NCBI RefSeq assembly: GCF_001422985.1
Contig: NZ_LMNL01000036.1
Coordinates: forward strand, 193,501-257,500
Source of the DNA: Methylobacterium sp. Leaf117
Lineage (GTDB): Bacteria; Pseudomonadota; Alphaproteobacteria; Rhizobiales; Beijerinckiaceae
Direction of reading: 5' to 3'
DNA: 64,000 nt
The translations under genes were made by a program, and so were the position numbers. Below the pieces are notes generated by a model that ran no database searches, was not told the DNA's origin, and saw only the letters and a program-made list of their open reading frames with translations. This document shows, piece after piece, positions 1 to 8,562 of this stretch; within the stretch, counting starts at the first letter, position 1; the number at the start of each line of letters is the position of its first letter.

Positions 1-2471
1 CGCAGCACGTCGTAGACCAGATCGGTCGACATCGTGACCTGGCGTCCGGTCTTGGCCTGGCCGGGATAGCGACGCTCGATCAGGCCGGCGATGACCGCGC
101 ATTGGCGGAAGGTGCGCTTCATCATGGCGGATTCGTCGAGCCAGGCTTCGAGGTCGTCGCCCAGCATGTCCTCGGCGAACAAACCCTCGAGAAAGTCGGT
201 TTCGCGCCCGATGCGCTCGCCGACATCCCGGTTCAGCCAGATCGCGATGCCGTAATCGTTGGCGGCAAAGCCGAGGGGCCGCATCCGCGCCCGCTCCAGG
301 CGCCGGGTCAGCAGCATGCCCAGCGTCTGATGCGCCAGCCGCCCCTCGAACGGAAAGGCCGTGAGGTAGAAGCGCCCGGCCCGCGGAAACGTCTCGACCA
401 GCAGGTCGCGCGCGCCCGGCAGGATCGAGCGGCTGCGCTGCTGCACCAGATAATCGGCCACCTGCTTCGGCAAACGGTCCCATTCGAAGGGATCGGCAAT
501 CAGCGCCCGGACCCGGTCGGCGAGGAAGGTCGAGATCGGGAATTTGGCGCCGGCATAGGACGGGATAGCGGGGTCGGTGCCGGGACCGGCGCGGGTCGCC
601 AGCGCCTCGTCCTCGGCGAGGCCCTCGAAGCGCAGGACTTCGCCGGCGAACAGGAAGGTATCGCCCGGGGTCAGGGTGTCAGCGAAGTCCTCTTCGATCT
701 CGCCCAGCACCCGGCCGCCCTTCGGCAGGATTGCCCCGGGCTTGCCGCGCACCCCGCGCGCCAGCCGGACCTTGACCTTGGCCGATTCGACGATGGTGCC
801 GACGTTCATCCGGTACTGCTGGGCGATGCGGGCATCGCGCACCCGCCACAGGCCGTCCGGCCCCCGCAGGATCTTGGCGAAGCGCTCATAGGCGCGCAGC
901 GCGTAGCCGCCGGTGGCGACGTAATCGACCACCGCCTCGAAATCCTCCCACGACAACGTCGCGTAGGGCGCGGCCGAGGTGATCTCCTCGTAGAGCATGA
1001 CCGGATCGAAGGCATCGGCGCAGGCCATGCCGAGGACGTGCTGGGCCAGGACGTCCGGGGCGCCGAGGCGGGCATCCGGCGTGTCCTGGGCGGCCGCTTC
1101 CACGGCGTCGAGGGCCGCCTGGCACTCCAGCATCTCGAACCGGTTCGCCGGCACGAGGTAGGCCTTGGAGGGCTCGTCCATGCGGTGATTGGCGCGGCCG
1201 ATGCGCTGCATGATCCGGCTGGCGCCCTTCGGGGCGCCGATATTCACCACGAGGTCGACATCGCCCCAGTCGATGCCGAGGTCCAGGGTGGCGGTGCAGA
1301 CGATGGCCCGCAACTGCCCGGCCGCCATGGCGGCCTCGACTCGCCGGCGTTGCGTCGCGTCGAGCGAGCCGTGGTGCAGGGCGATCGGATAGTTCTCCTC
1401 GTTGATCCGCCACAACTCCTGAAAGGTGTACTCCGCCTGGAGCCGGGTGTTGACGAAGACCAGTACGGTCCTGTGCTGTCCGATCAGGTCGTAGATCGCG
1501 GGCATCGCCTGCCAGGCCGTGTGGCCGGCGAGTGGCAGGGTCAGGCCCGTGTCGAGCATGCGCAGGTCGGGCGCCGCGCCGCCCTTGACGACCACCAGTT
1601 CGGCCATGGCCGGCCGAGACTCTCCCTCCCTTCCGGGGGAGGGCGGTCGCGGAGCGACCGGGAGAGGGGCCACGCTAATCCCTTCGGATGGGGCGGTGCT
1701 TCCCTCTCGCGACTCCATCCGTGGGTCACCCTCTCCCCCAGAGGGGGGAGGGTTGGGCGCCTGCGGGACCAGATAGCGACGCAGCTCGTCCGGCTCGCGC
1801 ACGGTCGCGGACAATCCGATAGCGGTCAGGCCCGGACTGAGCCGATGCAGCCGCGCCAGGGCGAGGGCCAGCAGATCCCCGCGCTTCGAGGTCACCAGGG
1901 CGTGCAGTTCGTCGAGGACGACGCAGGACAGATTGGCAAACAGGTCGGCTGCCTCGCGATGGGCGATCAGCAGGGCGAGCTGTTCCGGTGTGGTGAGCAG
2001 GATATCGGGCGGACGCGCGATCTGCCGGGTGCGCTTGTGCGAAGGGGTGTCACCGGTTCGCGTCTCGACCTGGATGCCGAGCCCCATTTCGGCAACCGGC
2101 GCGTCGAGATTGCGCGCGATATCGACGGCCAGCGCCTTGAGGGGCGAGATGTAGAGCGTGTGCAATCCGGACCGCTCGGCCGAAGGCGGTCGCTCCGCCA
2201 GGGCGGTCAGGCTCGGAAGGAAGCCCGCCAGGGTCTTGCCCGCGCCGGTCGGCGCGACCAGGAGCGCCGAGCGCCCACCCCGCACGATGTCGAGCAGGTC
2301 GAGCTGGTGTGGACGCGGCGTCCAGCCGCGCGATGCGAACCAAGTCGCGAAGCGCTGCGGAAGCAGGGACCTAGCCGGGGGCTTGCTCAGGCCAGGGCCA
2401 TCAGGAAGCGGTCGATCAGTTCGAGGGCGCGCTCCGTCATGGCCCCCGGATACCGGACGAAGACGTGGCAT
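1..2471 (-). CDS. Ligase-associated DEXH-box DNA helicase (Lhr-like, SF2), 3' end outside window
   Basis: Superfamily 2 DNA helicase, incomplete: the minus-strand frame is still open at base 1, so the last few dozen residues are missing. The N-terminal core reads FASRGWTPRPHQ, then the Walker A loop APTGAGKT, the DEXH-box motif LDELHAL and motif III LSATV. The second RecA domain has IVCTATLDLGIDWG and QRIGRANHR. This layout matches the bacterial ligase-associated helicase family, which sits beside ATP-dependent ligase and a metallophosphoesterase; those partners would lie beyond the left edge. The start is uncertain. The only standard start codon upstream of the conserved region is ATG at 2471, which overlaps the upstream hydrolase by 85 bp, and conservation begins about 30 residues later. 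The odd feature is a proline/glycine-rich insertion of about 45 residues after RRYLVPQ. It is encoded by a palindromic repeat and keeps the frame. Confidence 0.9.
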   Translation of the reverse strand, partial: MPRLRPVSGGHDGARPRTDRPLPDGPGLSKPPARSLLPQRFATWFASRGWTPRPHQLDLLDIVRGGRSALLVAPTGAGKTLAGFLPSLTALAERPPSAERSGLHTLYISPLKALAVDIARNLDAPVAEMGLGIQVETRTGDTPSHKRTRQIARPPDILLTTPEQLALLIAHREAADLFANLSCVVLDELHALVTSKRGDLLALALARLHRLSPGLTAIGLSATVREPDELRRYLVPQAPNPPPSGGEGDPRMESREGSTAPSEGISVAPLPVAPRPPSPGREGESRPAMAELVVVKGGAAPDLRMLDTGLTLPLAGHTAWQAMPAIYDLIGQHRTVLVFVNTRLQAEYTFQELWRINEENYPIALHHGSLDATQRRRVEAAMAAGQLRAIVCTATLDLGIDWGDVDLVVNIGAPKGASRIMQRIGRANHRMDEPSKAYLVPANRFEMLECQAALDAVEAAAQDTPDARLGAPDVLAQHVLGMACADAFDPVMLYEEITSAAPYATLSWEDFEAVVDYVATGGYALRAYERFAKILRGPDGLWRVRDARIAQQYRMNVGTIVESAKVKVRLARGVRGKPGAILPKGGRVLGEIEEDFADTLTPGDTFLFAGEVLRFEGLAEDEALATRAGPGTDPAIPSYAGAKFPISTFLADRVRALIADPFEWDRLPKQVADYLVQQRSRSILPGARDLLVETFPRAGRFYLTAFPFEGRLAHQTLGMLLTRRLERARMRPLGFAANDYGIAIWLNRDVGERIGRETDFLEGLFAEDMLGDDLEAWLDESAMMKRTFRQCAVIAGLIERRYPGQAKTGRQVTMSTDLVYDVL
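1620..1753. repeat. Palindromic (REP/RPE-like) element inserted in frame in the helicase gene
   Basis: A G/C-rich block of about 134 bp made of nested inverted repeats. CTCTCCC (1620-1626) pairs with GGGAGAG (1660-1666). Inside it CGGTCGC-GGA-GCGACCG (1644-1660) is a perfect hairpin. A second structure has CCCTCTCCCC against GGGGGGAGGG (about 1729-1752). Such C-rich/G-rich palindromes are typical intergenic repeats in rhizobial and Methylobacterium genomes. Here the element lies between helicase motif III and the second RecA domain, and reads through without a stop as a Pro/Gly/Ser/Glu-rich linker. Structure and open frame are directly visible; the link to a repeat family is inferred. Confidence 0.75.
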
Positions 2472-3349
2472 CCGCCGGCATAGATCGCCGTGTGCCCGCC
2501 ATTGCCGGCCGCGGCCCAGCGGGCCGACATGTAGAGCGTGTCGTCGAGGAGCGGATCGTGGGTGCCCACCGTGAACAGCGCCGGCGGCAGGCCCTTCAGG
2601 TCCGCATAGACCGGCGACACGTCGGGTCGACGCCGATCGATGCCGTCGCGGACGTAGACGTCGGCGAAGCGGGTCAGGTCTTCGGTGTTCACCACCAGGC
2701 GCTGGTCGCCCCAGTTGCGCACGCTCGGGGTCAGCCCGAGATCGAAGAAGCCCGCGTTGAGGTTGGCACCCCGAAAGGCGCGCGGCAGCCCGTGCCGGTC
2801 CCGCAGGCGCAGCAGCACCATCACGGCGAGTTGCGCGCCGGCGGACTCGCCGCCGACGGTCAGCGCATTGACGCCGAACTCGGCGCGGCCCGGGCCGGCC
2901 AGCCACAGGGCGGCCGCCTCGCAATCCTCCAGGGCCGCCGGGTACGGGTGTTCCGGCGCCAGGCGATATTCCACCGACAGGCAGACGAAGCCGCACACAT
3001 CGGCGATGCGCTCGAGCCACGGGTCCTGCTCGTCGGCGGAGCCCCACACCCACCCGCCGCGATGGATGTGCAGGTAGGCGCCGCGCAGCTTCGTCCACTT
3101 CTTCGGATCGGGGCGGATGACGCGCAGCGCCAGCGGTCCCGCCGGTCCGTCGATGGTCAGGATCTCGGCCCGTGCGCTGCGGGGCATGGCCGGAGAGGCC
3201 TGGGTGCCCTGGCGGCGGCGGGCGCGGACCTCGGTGATCGGGATCGTCCAGGGATCGGCCTGCGCCGCATGCGCCGCCACGATCTCCTCGTTGAGACGCT
3301 TGGTCTCGGGATCGATCATCGCCGGATCGAACAGGGCGTGGTCGATCAT
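2387..3349 (-). CDS. Alpha/beta hydrolase, HSL family (abhydrolase_3)
   Basis: A 320-residue cytosolic esterase/lipase-type hydrolase of the hormone-sensitive lipase family. Visible family marks are the oxyanion-hole motif HIHRGGW near residue 93, the block EYRLAPEHPYPAALED, the nucleophile elbow GESAGA, an acid in GTHDPLLDD and the catalytic histidine in GGCHVF near the C-terminus. Length is normal for the family. No signal peptide is visible. It lies immediately upstream of the helicase on the same strand and overlaps its proposed start. Substrate cannot be told from sequence. Confidence 0.9.
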   Translation of the reverse strand: MIDHALFDPAMIDPETKRLNEEIVAAHAAQADPWTIPITEVRARRRQGTQASPAMPRSARAEILTIDGPAGPLALRVIRPDPKKWTKLRGAYLHIHRGGWVWGSADEQDPWLERIADVCGFVCLSVEYRLAPEHPYPAALEDCEAAALWLAGPGRAEFGVNALTVGGESAGAQLAVMVLLRLRDRHGLPRAFRGANLNAGFFDLGLTPSVRNWGDQRLVVNTEDLTRFADVYVRDGIDRRRPDVSPVYADLKGLPPALFTVGTHDPLLDDTLYMSARWAAAGNGGHTAIYAGGCHVFVRYPGAMTERALELIDRFLMALA

Positions 3350-3366
3350 GAATCGGTTCGTTTCAT

Positions 3367-3376
3367 TGACGCGTCA
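3367..3376. promoter_or_regulatory. Perfect 10-bp palindrome TGACGCGTCA between divergent genes
   Basis: A perfect dyad 18 bp upstream of the hydrolase start, in the 214-bp gap to the divergent DUF6460 gene. It could be a regulator site, but no regulator is assigned and a palindrome this short may be chance. Confidence 0.3.
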
Positions 3377-3563
3377 GTCGGCAGGGCGAAAATCTGATCG
3401 TAAGATGGGACCGTGCATGAAGCGGTGCCATCCATCCCATGTGCGAAACCGCCTAACGCGCGCATACGCGATGGGTTTCGTCGGACCTGTGTCGCTTCCG
3501 TCACGGTTCCGCCGGCTTCCCCGCGTTGGACAGGCGGCACAGCCCCGTCTCAGGACAGACCGC

Positions 3564-3911
3564 ATGACCCTCGACCACGATCCACGGCGCCCGCCGCCCT
3601 ATCCGGGGCAACCCTATGCCGGCGCGCCTTTCCCGGCGCACGACCGACGCTCGGCTGTGCGGCGCTTCCTCGGCGGCTCACCGGCGGCCGTATTCCTGAA
3701 GCTGCTGTTCCTGTCCGTCCTGGTCGGTGCCGTGATGGCGATGCTCGGCGTCACGCCCGGCCTGCTGTTCTGGCACGCCTACGACGCGATGCGCCGCCTG
3801 ATCGACCTCGGGCTCGACACCTTCCACGATTTCGGACGCTGGATCCTGGCCGGAGCGGTGGTGGTGGTGCCGCTCTGGCTCCTGTCGCGCTTCTTCGCGG
3901 TCTCGAAATAG
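3564..3911 (+). CDS. DUF6460-type small membrane protein
   Basis: A 115-residue protein. The first 30 residues are Pro/Tyr/Arg-rich (PPPYPGQPYAG). A juxtamembrane basic stretch, RRSAVRRF, comes next. Two hydrophobic helices follow: FLKLLFLSVLVGAVMAMLG at about 44-66 and WILAGAVVVVPLWLLSRFF at about 92-112. This fits the DUF6460 family of Hyphomicrobiales. Function is unknown. ATG at 3564 was chosen because the longer upstream frame is low-quality sequence overlapping the divergent gene. It is convergent with the L,D-transpeptidase gene, with a shared hairpin between them. Confidence 0.8.
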   Translation: MTLDHDPRRPPPYPGQPYAGAPFPAHDRRSAVRRFLGGSPAAVFLKLLFLSVLVGAVMAMLGVTPGLLFWHAYDAMRRLIDLGLDTFHDFGRWILAGAVVVVPLWLLSRFFAVSK

Positions 3912-3935
3912 GCTGGGCCGGCGCGTGAACGAAAC

Positions 3936-3961
3936 AGGGGCCGGCGTTTCCGCCGACCCCT
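3936..3961. terminator. Bidirectional hairpin terminator between convergent genes
   Basis: AGGGG-C-CGGCG, loop TTTC, CGCCG-A-CCCCT: ten base pairs with one internal mismatch. It lies between the ends of the DUF6460 gene (3911) and the L,D-transpeptidase gene (4005). There is no strong T-run, so efficiency is uncertain. Confidence 0.6.
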
Positions 3962-4004
3962 CGTTCCACCGAGCCCGTGAAAGGTCGCTGACGACCGGAG
4001 TCGA

Positions 4005-4667
4005 TCAGCGCTGGACGATGACCTTCGCGCCGACCTTGGCGCGGGTGTAGAGGTCGGCCACGTCGTCGTTGGTCATGCGGATGCAGCCCGACGACACGGC
4101 GGTGCCGATGGTCTCCGGCTCGTTCGAGCCGTGGATGCGGTAGATCGAGTTGCCGAGATACATGGCGCGGGCGCCGAGCGGGTTCTCGATGCCGCCCTTC
4201 ATGAAGCGCGGCAGATCGGGGCGGCGACGCAGCATCTCCGACGGCGGGCGCCAATCCGGCCACTCGCGCTTCATCGTGATGGTCTGAACGCCACCCCAGG
4301 TGAAGCCCGGACGGCCGACGCCAACGCCGTAGCGCAGGGCCTTGCCGTCACCCAGCACGTAGTACAGGCGGCGCTCGGCGGTGGAGACCACGATGGTGCC
4401 GGGCGCGTAGCTGCCGGCGAAGGCGACTTCCTCGCGCTGGATGGCCGACATCTGCGGCACCGCCGAAGCCGGGCTCATCGGGTCGGCCGGCAGGGAGGCG
4501 TTGGCGGTCGGCAGGGCGACGGGCTCGTTCTGCGGACGCACCCGGATCACCAGGGCGTTGTCGAGCGGCTGCCGGGTCAGGGGGTCGATCTCGTAGGCGG
4601 CAGCGGGCGACGCCCACGCGCCCAGCGCGCAGACGAGCCCGGTCAGGGCGGGGGCGAAACGGCGCAT
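4005..4667 (-). CDS. Periplasmic L,D-transpeptidase (YkuD domain)
   Basis: A 220-residue exported enzyme that would form 3-3 peptidoglycan cross-links or attach proteins to peptidoglycan. ATG at 4667 gives a clear signal peptide (MRRFAPALTGLVCALGAWAS, cleavage near AAA-YEI at residues 24-25); the in-frame extension upstream would bury it. The YkuD catalytic signature IHGSN...SSGCIRMTNDDV is complete near residues 185-210, including the nucleophilic cysteine. The region just after the signal peptide is a Pro/Ala-rich spacer. The 193 bp upstream, to the end of nadC, hold no gene. L,D-transpeptidases are prominent in polar-growing Hyphomicrobiales. Confidence 0.93.
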   Translation of the reverse strand: MRRFAPALTGLVCALGAWASPAAAYEIDPLTRQPLDNALVIRVRPQNEPVALPTANASLPADPMSPASAVPQMSAIQREEVAFAGSYAPGTIVVSTAERRLYYVLGDGKALRYGVGVGRPGFTWGGVQTITMKREWPDWRPPSEMLRRRPDLPRFMKGGIENPLGARAMYLGNSIYRIHGSNEPETIGTAVSSGCIRMTNDDVADLYTRAKVGAKVIVQR

Positions 4668-4860
4668 CGGAGCCTCTCGAAGGCGAACGAAATCTATGGA
4701 AACGATCTGGAAAACTTGACGCACGCTACGGCGCGAAGTGTGCCCAAGACGTAAACGCTCACGCTTCAAAGCCAAGCTCTATTCGCACCGCAACGACGCT
4801 TGCGCGCGCGTCGTGATTTCATGGCAACACCGTGGCGTCGTTGCTGCTGCGCGAGGCGGC

Positions 4861-5739
4861 TCAGGCGGCGTCCAGGCCCAGATCGATGATCGGTGCGCTG
4901 TGGGTGATCCAGCCGCAGGAGATCAGGTCGACGCCCGACGCCGCGACAGCCCCGACGGTGTCGCGGTTGATCCGGCCGGACGCCTCGGCGATGGCCCGCC
5001 CGTCGATCATCGCCACGGCCTCGGCCAGTTGCTGCGGCGTCATGTTGTCGAGGAGCACCGCGTCGGCGCCGACCGAGAGCGCCTGGGCCAACTGTTCCAG
5101 GGTGTCGACCTCGACCTCGATCTTGACCAGATGGCCCGCATAGGCCCGCGCCCGCTCGATGGCCGGGACGATCCCACCGGCCACCGCCACGTGATTGTCC
5201 TTGATCAGCACCGCATCGTCGAGGCCGTAGCGGTGGTTGGAGCCGCCCCCGGCGCGGACTGCGTGCTTCTCCAGCGCCCGCAGCCCCGGCGTGGTCTTAC
5301 GGGTGCAGACGATGCGCGCCTTGCCATGGGGGCGGGCCGCTTCGACGAGCGACGCGGTGGCGGTGGCGACACCCGACATCCGGCACAGGAGGTTCAGGGC
5401 GACCCGTTCCGCCGTCAGGATGGCTCGGGCCGGCCCGGCGAGGCGGATCACCACATCGCCCGGCTTCACCCGCGCGCCGTCGCCGCGCTCGACGCTGACC
5501 GATACGCTCGGATCGATCAGCCCGAAGGCGATCGTCGCCGCATCGACGCCGGAGATGACGCCATCCTGGCGCGCCGCGATGACGCCTTCCAGCCGCGCGC
5601 TGGACGGGACGATCGCGTCCGTGGTGATGTCGCCCGCCCGGCCGAGGTCTTCCAGCAGGGCCGCCCGGACGATGGGCTCCACCATGATGTGGGGCAGGGG
5701 CACGAGGTTGGTGCGGTCGGCGTTGGTGCGGTCGGGCAT
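4861..5739 (-). CDS. nadC: Nicotinate-nucleotide pyrophosphorylase (carboxylating), quinolinate phosphoribosyltransferase
   Basis: A 292-residue cytosolic enzyme that converts quinolinate and PRPP to nicotinate mononucleotide, CO2 and PPi, the third step of de novo NAD synthesis. Family marks are the N-terminal ALLEDLGRAGDITTDA, the RKTTPGLRALEKHAV block, GGGSNHRYGLDDAVLIKDNH, and near the C-terminus LLDNMTP and EASGRIN with SCGWITHSAP. Length is typical. It is the last gene of nadA-nadB-nadC on the minus strand, 69 bp after nadB. Confidence 0.97.
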   Translation of the reverse strand: MPDRTNADRTNLVPLPHIMVEPIVRAALLEDLGRAGDITTDAIVPSSARLEGVIAARQDGVISGVDAATIAFGLIDPSVSVSVERGDGARVKPGDVVIRLAGPARAILTAERVALNLLCRMSGVATATASLVEAARPHGKARIVCTRKTTPGLRALEKHAVRAGGGSNHRYGLDDAVLIKDNHVAVAGGIVPAIERARAYAGHLVKIEVEVDTLEQLAQALSVGADAVLLDNMTPQQLAEAVAMIDGRAIAEASGRINRDTVGAVAASGVDLISCGWITHSAPIIDLGLDAA

Positions 5740-5808
5740 GATCCAGCTTCCGAAGAGGGGAACGAGGCGCGCGACCGCCGCGTCGTGGCAGGGCGGAGCG
5801 CGCCGGTG

Positions 5809-7353
5809 TCAGGCGGCGACGACGTCCCGGCCCGGTTCGAGGGCGTCCGCCGTCGCCCAGATTTCCGATAACGACATCTCCGTGTGCGCCGGCGCCACCT
5901 GCTGGGGATGATCGCTGCGCCAATGCGCGCCGCGGCTTTCCCGCCGCGACAAGGCGGAAGCCGCGATCGCGAGGCCCGTCAGGGCCGCGTCGCAACCGGC
6001 CCTGGCCGCGGGCGCGAGATGGCGGACCGCCTCGGTGAGCCCGTCCGCGTCGCGCACGACGCCGGCCTGACGCTCCAGGATGCGGCGCAGAGCCTCACGA
6101 TCCGAGTCGAGACGCCGCTCCATCGGTTCGGCGCGGGCATAACCCGGCGCCGCCACACCGGAGACCGCCTCGGCGATCCACGGCGCGAACGCCATCGCTT
6201 CGAGGAGGGAGTTGCTGGCCAGCCGATTGGCGCCGTGCAGCCCCGTCGAGGCGACCTCGCCGCAGGCGAACAGTCCCGGTACGGTGCTGGCGCCGCTTCC
6301 GTTCACCTTCACGCCACCCATATGGTAGTGGGCGGCCGGTCGGACCGGGATCGCTTGTGTCCGCGGGTCGATGCCGGCCTCGGCACAGAGGCCGGCCACG
6401 GTGGGGAACCGCAGCGGCATCCGGGCACCGAGATCGCCCCGGCAATCGAGGAACACCCGGGCGCCGCGGGCCAGGGCCTGGAAGATCCCGCGCGCCACGA
6501 CGTCCCGGGGCGCGAGATCGCCGCCGGCGATACCCGCCATCACGGGCGCGCCGGTCTCGTCGATCAGGCTCGCGCCTTCGCCGCGCAGGGCTTCCGTCGC
6601 CAACGGCATGGGATCGGCGCCGGTGGCGATGGCGGTGGGGTGGAACTGCACGAACTCCATGTCGCGCAGGATCGCCCCGGCCCGGGCCGCCAGGGCGAGG
6701 CCGCGCCCGGTGGCTCCCCGTGGATTGGTGGTCGAGGCATAGAGCGCGCCGACGCCGCCGGTCGCCAGAACCACGGCGCGTCCCGGCAGGGCGAAACGCG
6801 CGCCGTCGCGTTCGCAGATCACACCGGCCACGGCCCCTGACGAATCCCGCATCAGATCGCGGGCCGAGGCCACCAGGACGGAGATGGACGCTGTCCGGCC
6901 GACCGCGCGCACCAGTGTCTCGAGCACGATCCGACCGGTGGAATCGCCACCCGCCCGCACGATGCGGCGCCGGGAATGGGCCGCTTCGAGCCCGAGGGCG
7001 AGGGCACCGGCGGCATCCCGATCGAACGGCGCCGCCAGTGCGACCAGCCAGTCGATCAGGCCGGGGCCGGCGGCGGCCACGCGCAGAGCCACGTCGGCTT
7101 CCGTCAGTCCGGCGCCCGCCGCGACCGTATCCGCCGCATGGAGCGCCGGCGCGTCGTCATCGCCCATGGCGGCGGCGATGCCCCCCTGGGCCCAGCCCGT
7201 CGCGGTGCCGATCCCCAGGGGAGCGGCGGTGACGAGCGTGACGGGGCGCGGCGCGAGGCGCAGCGCCGTGGCGAGACCGGCGATCCCGGCGCCGACCACG
7301 ATGATCCGGTCCGAGGCCGGCAGCGTGAAGGAGAACGGGGCGTGCGCGTTCAT
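5809..7353 (-). CDS. nadB: L-aspartate oxidase
   Basis: A 514-residue FAD enzyme that oxidises L-aspartate to iminoaspartate for quinolinate synthesis. The dinucleotide-binding motif VVGAGIAGLATALRL is near residues 18-32. Later come GGVGALYASTTNPRGATG, FVQFHPTAI, EALRGEGA and the C-terminal HYHMGGVKVN...GLFACGEVASTGLHGANRLASNS, all typical of NadB. Start at ATG 7353 overlaps the nadA stop codon as ATGA, which indicates translational coupling and rules out the longer upstream frame. Confidence 0.97.
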   Translation of the reverse strand: MNAHAPFSFTLPASDRIIVVGAGIAGLATALRLAPRPVTLVTAAPLGIGTATGWAQGGIAAAMGDDDAPALHAADTVAAGAGLTEADVALRVAAAGPGLIDWLVALAAPFDRDAAGALALGLEAAHSRRRIVRAGGDSTGRIVLETLVRAVGRTASISVLVASARDLMRDSSGAVAGVICERDGARFALPGRAVVLATGGVGALYASTTNPRGATGRGLALAARAGAILRDMEFVQFHPTAIATGADPMPLATEALRGEGASLIDETGAPVMAGIAGGDLAPRDVVARGIFQALARGARVFLDCRGDLGARMPLRFPTVAGLCAEAGIDPRTQAIPVRPAAHYHMGGVKVNGSGASTVPGLFACGEVASTGLHGANRLASNSLLEAMAFAPWIAEAVSGVAAPGYARAEPMERRLDSDREALRRILERQAGVVRDADGLTEAVRHLAPAARAGCDAALTGLAIAASALSRRESRGAHWRSDHPQQVAPAHTEMSLSEIWATADALEPGRDVVAA

Positions 7354-8411
7354 CGCGTCCGCACCGCGAGCATGCGTTCCACCGCCATCCGGGCGCGCTC
7401 GGCGAGTTCGGGCTCCACCGTGACCTCGTGCGTCATGGTCTCCAGGGCGTGGCGGATGTTCTTGAGGCTCATGCGCTTCATGTGCGGACACAGGTTGCAG
7501 GGCTTGATGAACTCGATGTCGGGATTGGCCGCCGCGATGTTGTCGCCCATCGAGCACTCGGTCACGAGCACCACCTGCTTGGGGCGCTTTTCCAGCACGA
7601 AGTTCATCATCATCGCGGTGGAGCCGGAGAAATCAGCCTCGGCGACGACCTCGGGCGGGCATTCCGGGTGGGTGATGACGGTGACGCCCGGATAGCTTTC
7701 GCGCACCTCGCGGATGTCGGCGGGCGTGAACTGCTCGTGCACCTCGCAATGGCCGGCCCAGGTCAGGATCTCGATCTCGGGCACCATCGCCTGGACGTTC
7801 TGGGCCAGGAACTCGTCCGGGATCATCAGCACGCGCGGTGCGTTCAGCGAGCGCACCACCTCGACCGCGTTGCCGGAGGTGCAGCACAGGTCGGATTCCG
7901 CCTTCACGGCCGCCGAGGTGTTGACGTAGGTCACGATCGGAACGCCGGGGTACTGGGCGCGGAGGCCGCGCACATCGGCTGCCGTGATCGAATCGGCCAG
8001 CGAGCAGCCGGCGCGCGTATCGGGAATGAGGACGGTCTTGCCGGGGTTCAGAAGCTTGGCCGTCTCCGCCATGAAGTGCACACCGGCGAGCACGATCACG
8101 TCGGCGTCGACCGTCACCGCCTCGCGAGCGAGCGCCAGGCTGTCGCCGACGATGTCGGACACCGTGTGGAAGATCTCCGGCGCCTGATAGTTGTGGGCCA
8201 GGATGACGGCGTTGCGGGTCTTCTTCAGTTCGAGGATTGCGGCGACATCCTCGGCCAAGGCCGGCCACTCGATCGCCGGGATATGACGGCTCACGCGGGC
8301 GTAGATGTCCGGCAGTGGGAAGCCGGCGGGGAGAGGTTGATTCGCGGGAACGCCCTGGCTCCCAGGAAGCCCCTGGAAAGTCGGCGTGATCGGGAGACTG
8401 GTCGCTGCCAT
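7350..8411 (-). CDS. nadA: Quinolinate synthase A, [4Fe-4S]
   Basis: A 353-residue enzyme that condenses iminoaspartate with dihydroxyacetone phosphate to quinolinate. The three cluster cysteines are recognisable in RAGCSLAD, DLCCTSGN (two adjacent Cys) and CNLCPHMK, and AHNYQAPEIFHTVSDIVGDSL is the family N-terminal block. ATG at 8411 has a GTGAGGA ribosome-binding site. It is the first gene of nadABC; two candidate NadQ operators lie just upstream, and nadQ is the next gene upstream. Confidence 0.97.
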   Translation of the reverse strand: MAATSLPITPTFQGLPGSQGVPANQPLPAGFPLPDIYARVSRHIPAIEWPALAEDVAAILELKKTRNAVILAHNYQAPEIFHTVSDIVGDSLALAREAVTVDADVIVLAGVHFMAETAKLLNPGKTVLIPDTRAGCSLADSITAADVRGLRAQYPGVPIVTYVNTSAAVKAESDLCCTSGNAVEVVRSLNAPRVLMIPDEFLAQNVQAMVPEIEILTWAGHCEVHEQFTPADIREVRESYPGVTVITHPECPPEVVAEADFSGSTAMMMNFVLEKRPKQVVLVTECSMGDNIAAANPDIEFIKPCNLCPHMKRMSLKNIRHALETMTHEVTVEPELAERARMAVERMLAVRTR

Positions 8412-8426
8412 TGCGCGTCCTCACTT

Positions 8427-8443
8427 ATGCTCAATCTGAGCAT
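8427..8443. promoter_or_regulatory. Candidate NadQ operator 1 (perfect dyad)
   Basis: ATGCTCA-ATC-TGAGCAT, a perfect 7-3-7 palindrome, 16 bp upstream of the nadA ATG and immediately before its ribosome-binding site. A repressor here would block transcription start or clearance. Assignment to NadQ is inferred from the neighbouring gene. Confidence 0.7.
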
Positions 8444-8485
8444 TGTGCCGACTAACGTAGGCGGCGCCGGACCCGTTGTCCAGAT

Positions 8486-8502
8486 ATGCAGGGTTTGAGC
8501 AT
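8486..8502. promoter_or_regulatory. Candidate NadQ operator 2 (imperfect dyad)
   Basis: ATGCAGG-GTT-TGAGCAT has the same 17-bp geometry as the perfect site. One half is complete (TGAGCAT) and the other matches only at ATGC. Centre-to-centre distance to operator 1 is 59 bp. Confidence 0.5.
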
Positions 8503-8562
8503 AACGTTTTTGCGGCGCGAAAATGACGCTGCACTGCAAATGTCATTGCGGCCTGTCGGGGG

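Noticed and set aside
102..2483. A 793-residue plus-strand open frame opposite the helicase
   Set aside because: Low-complexity shadow. The minus strand shows complete helicase motifs.
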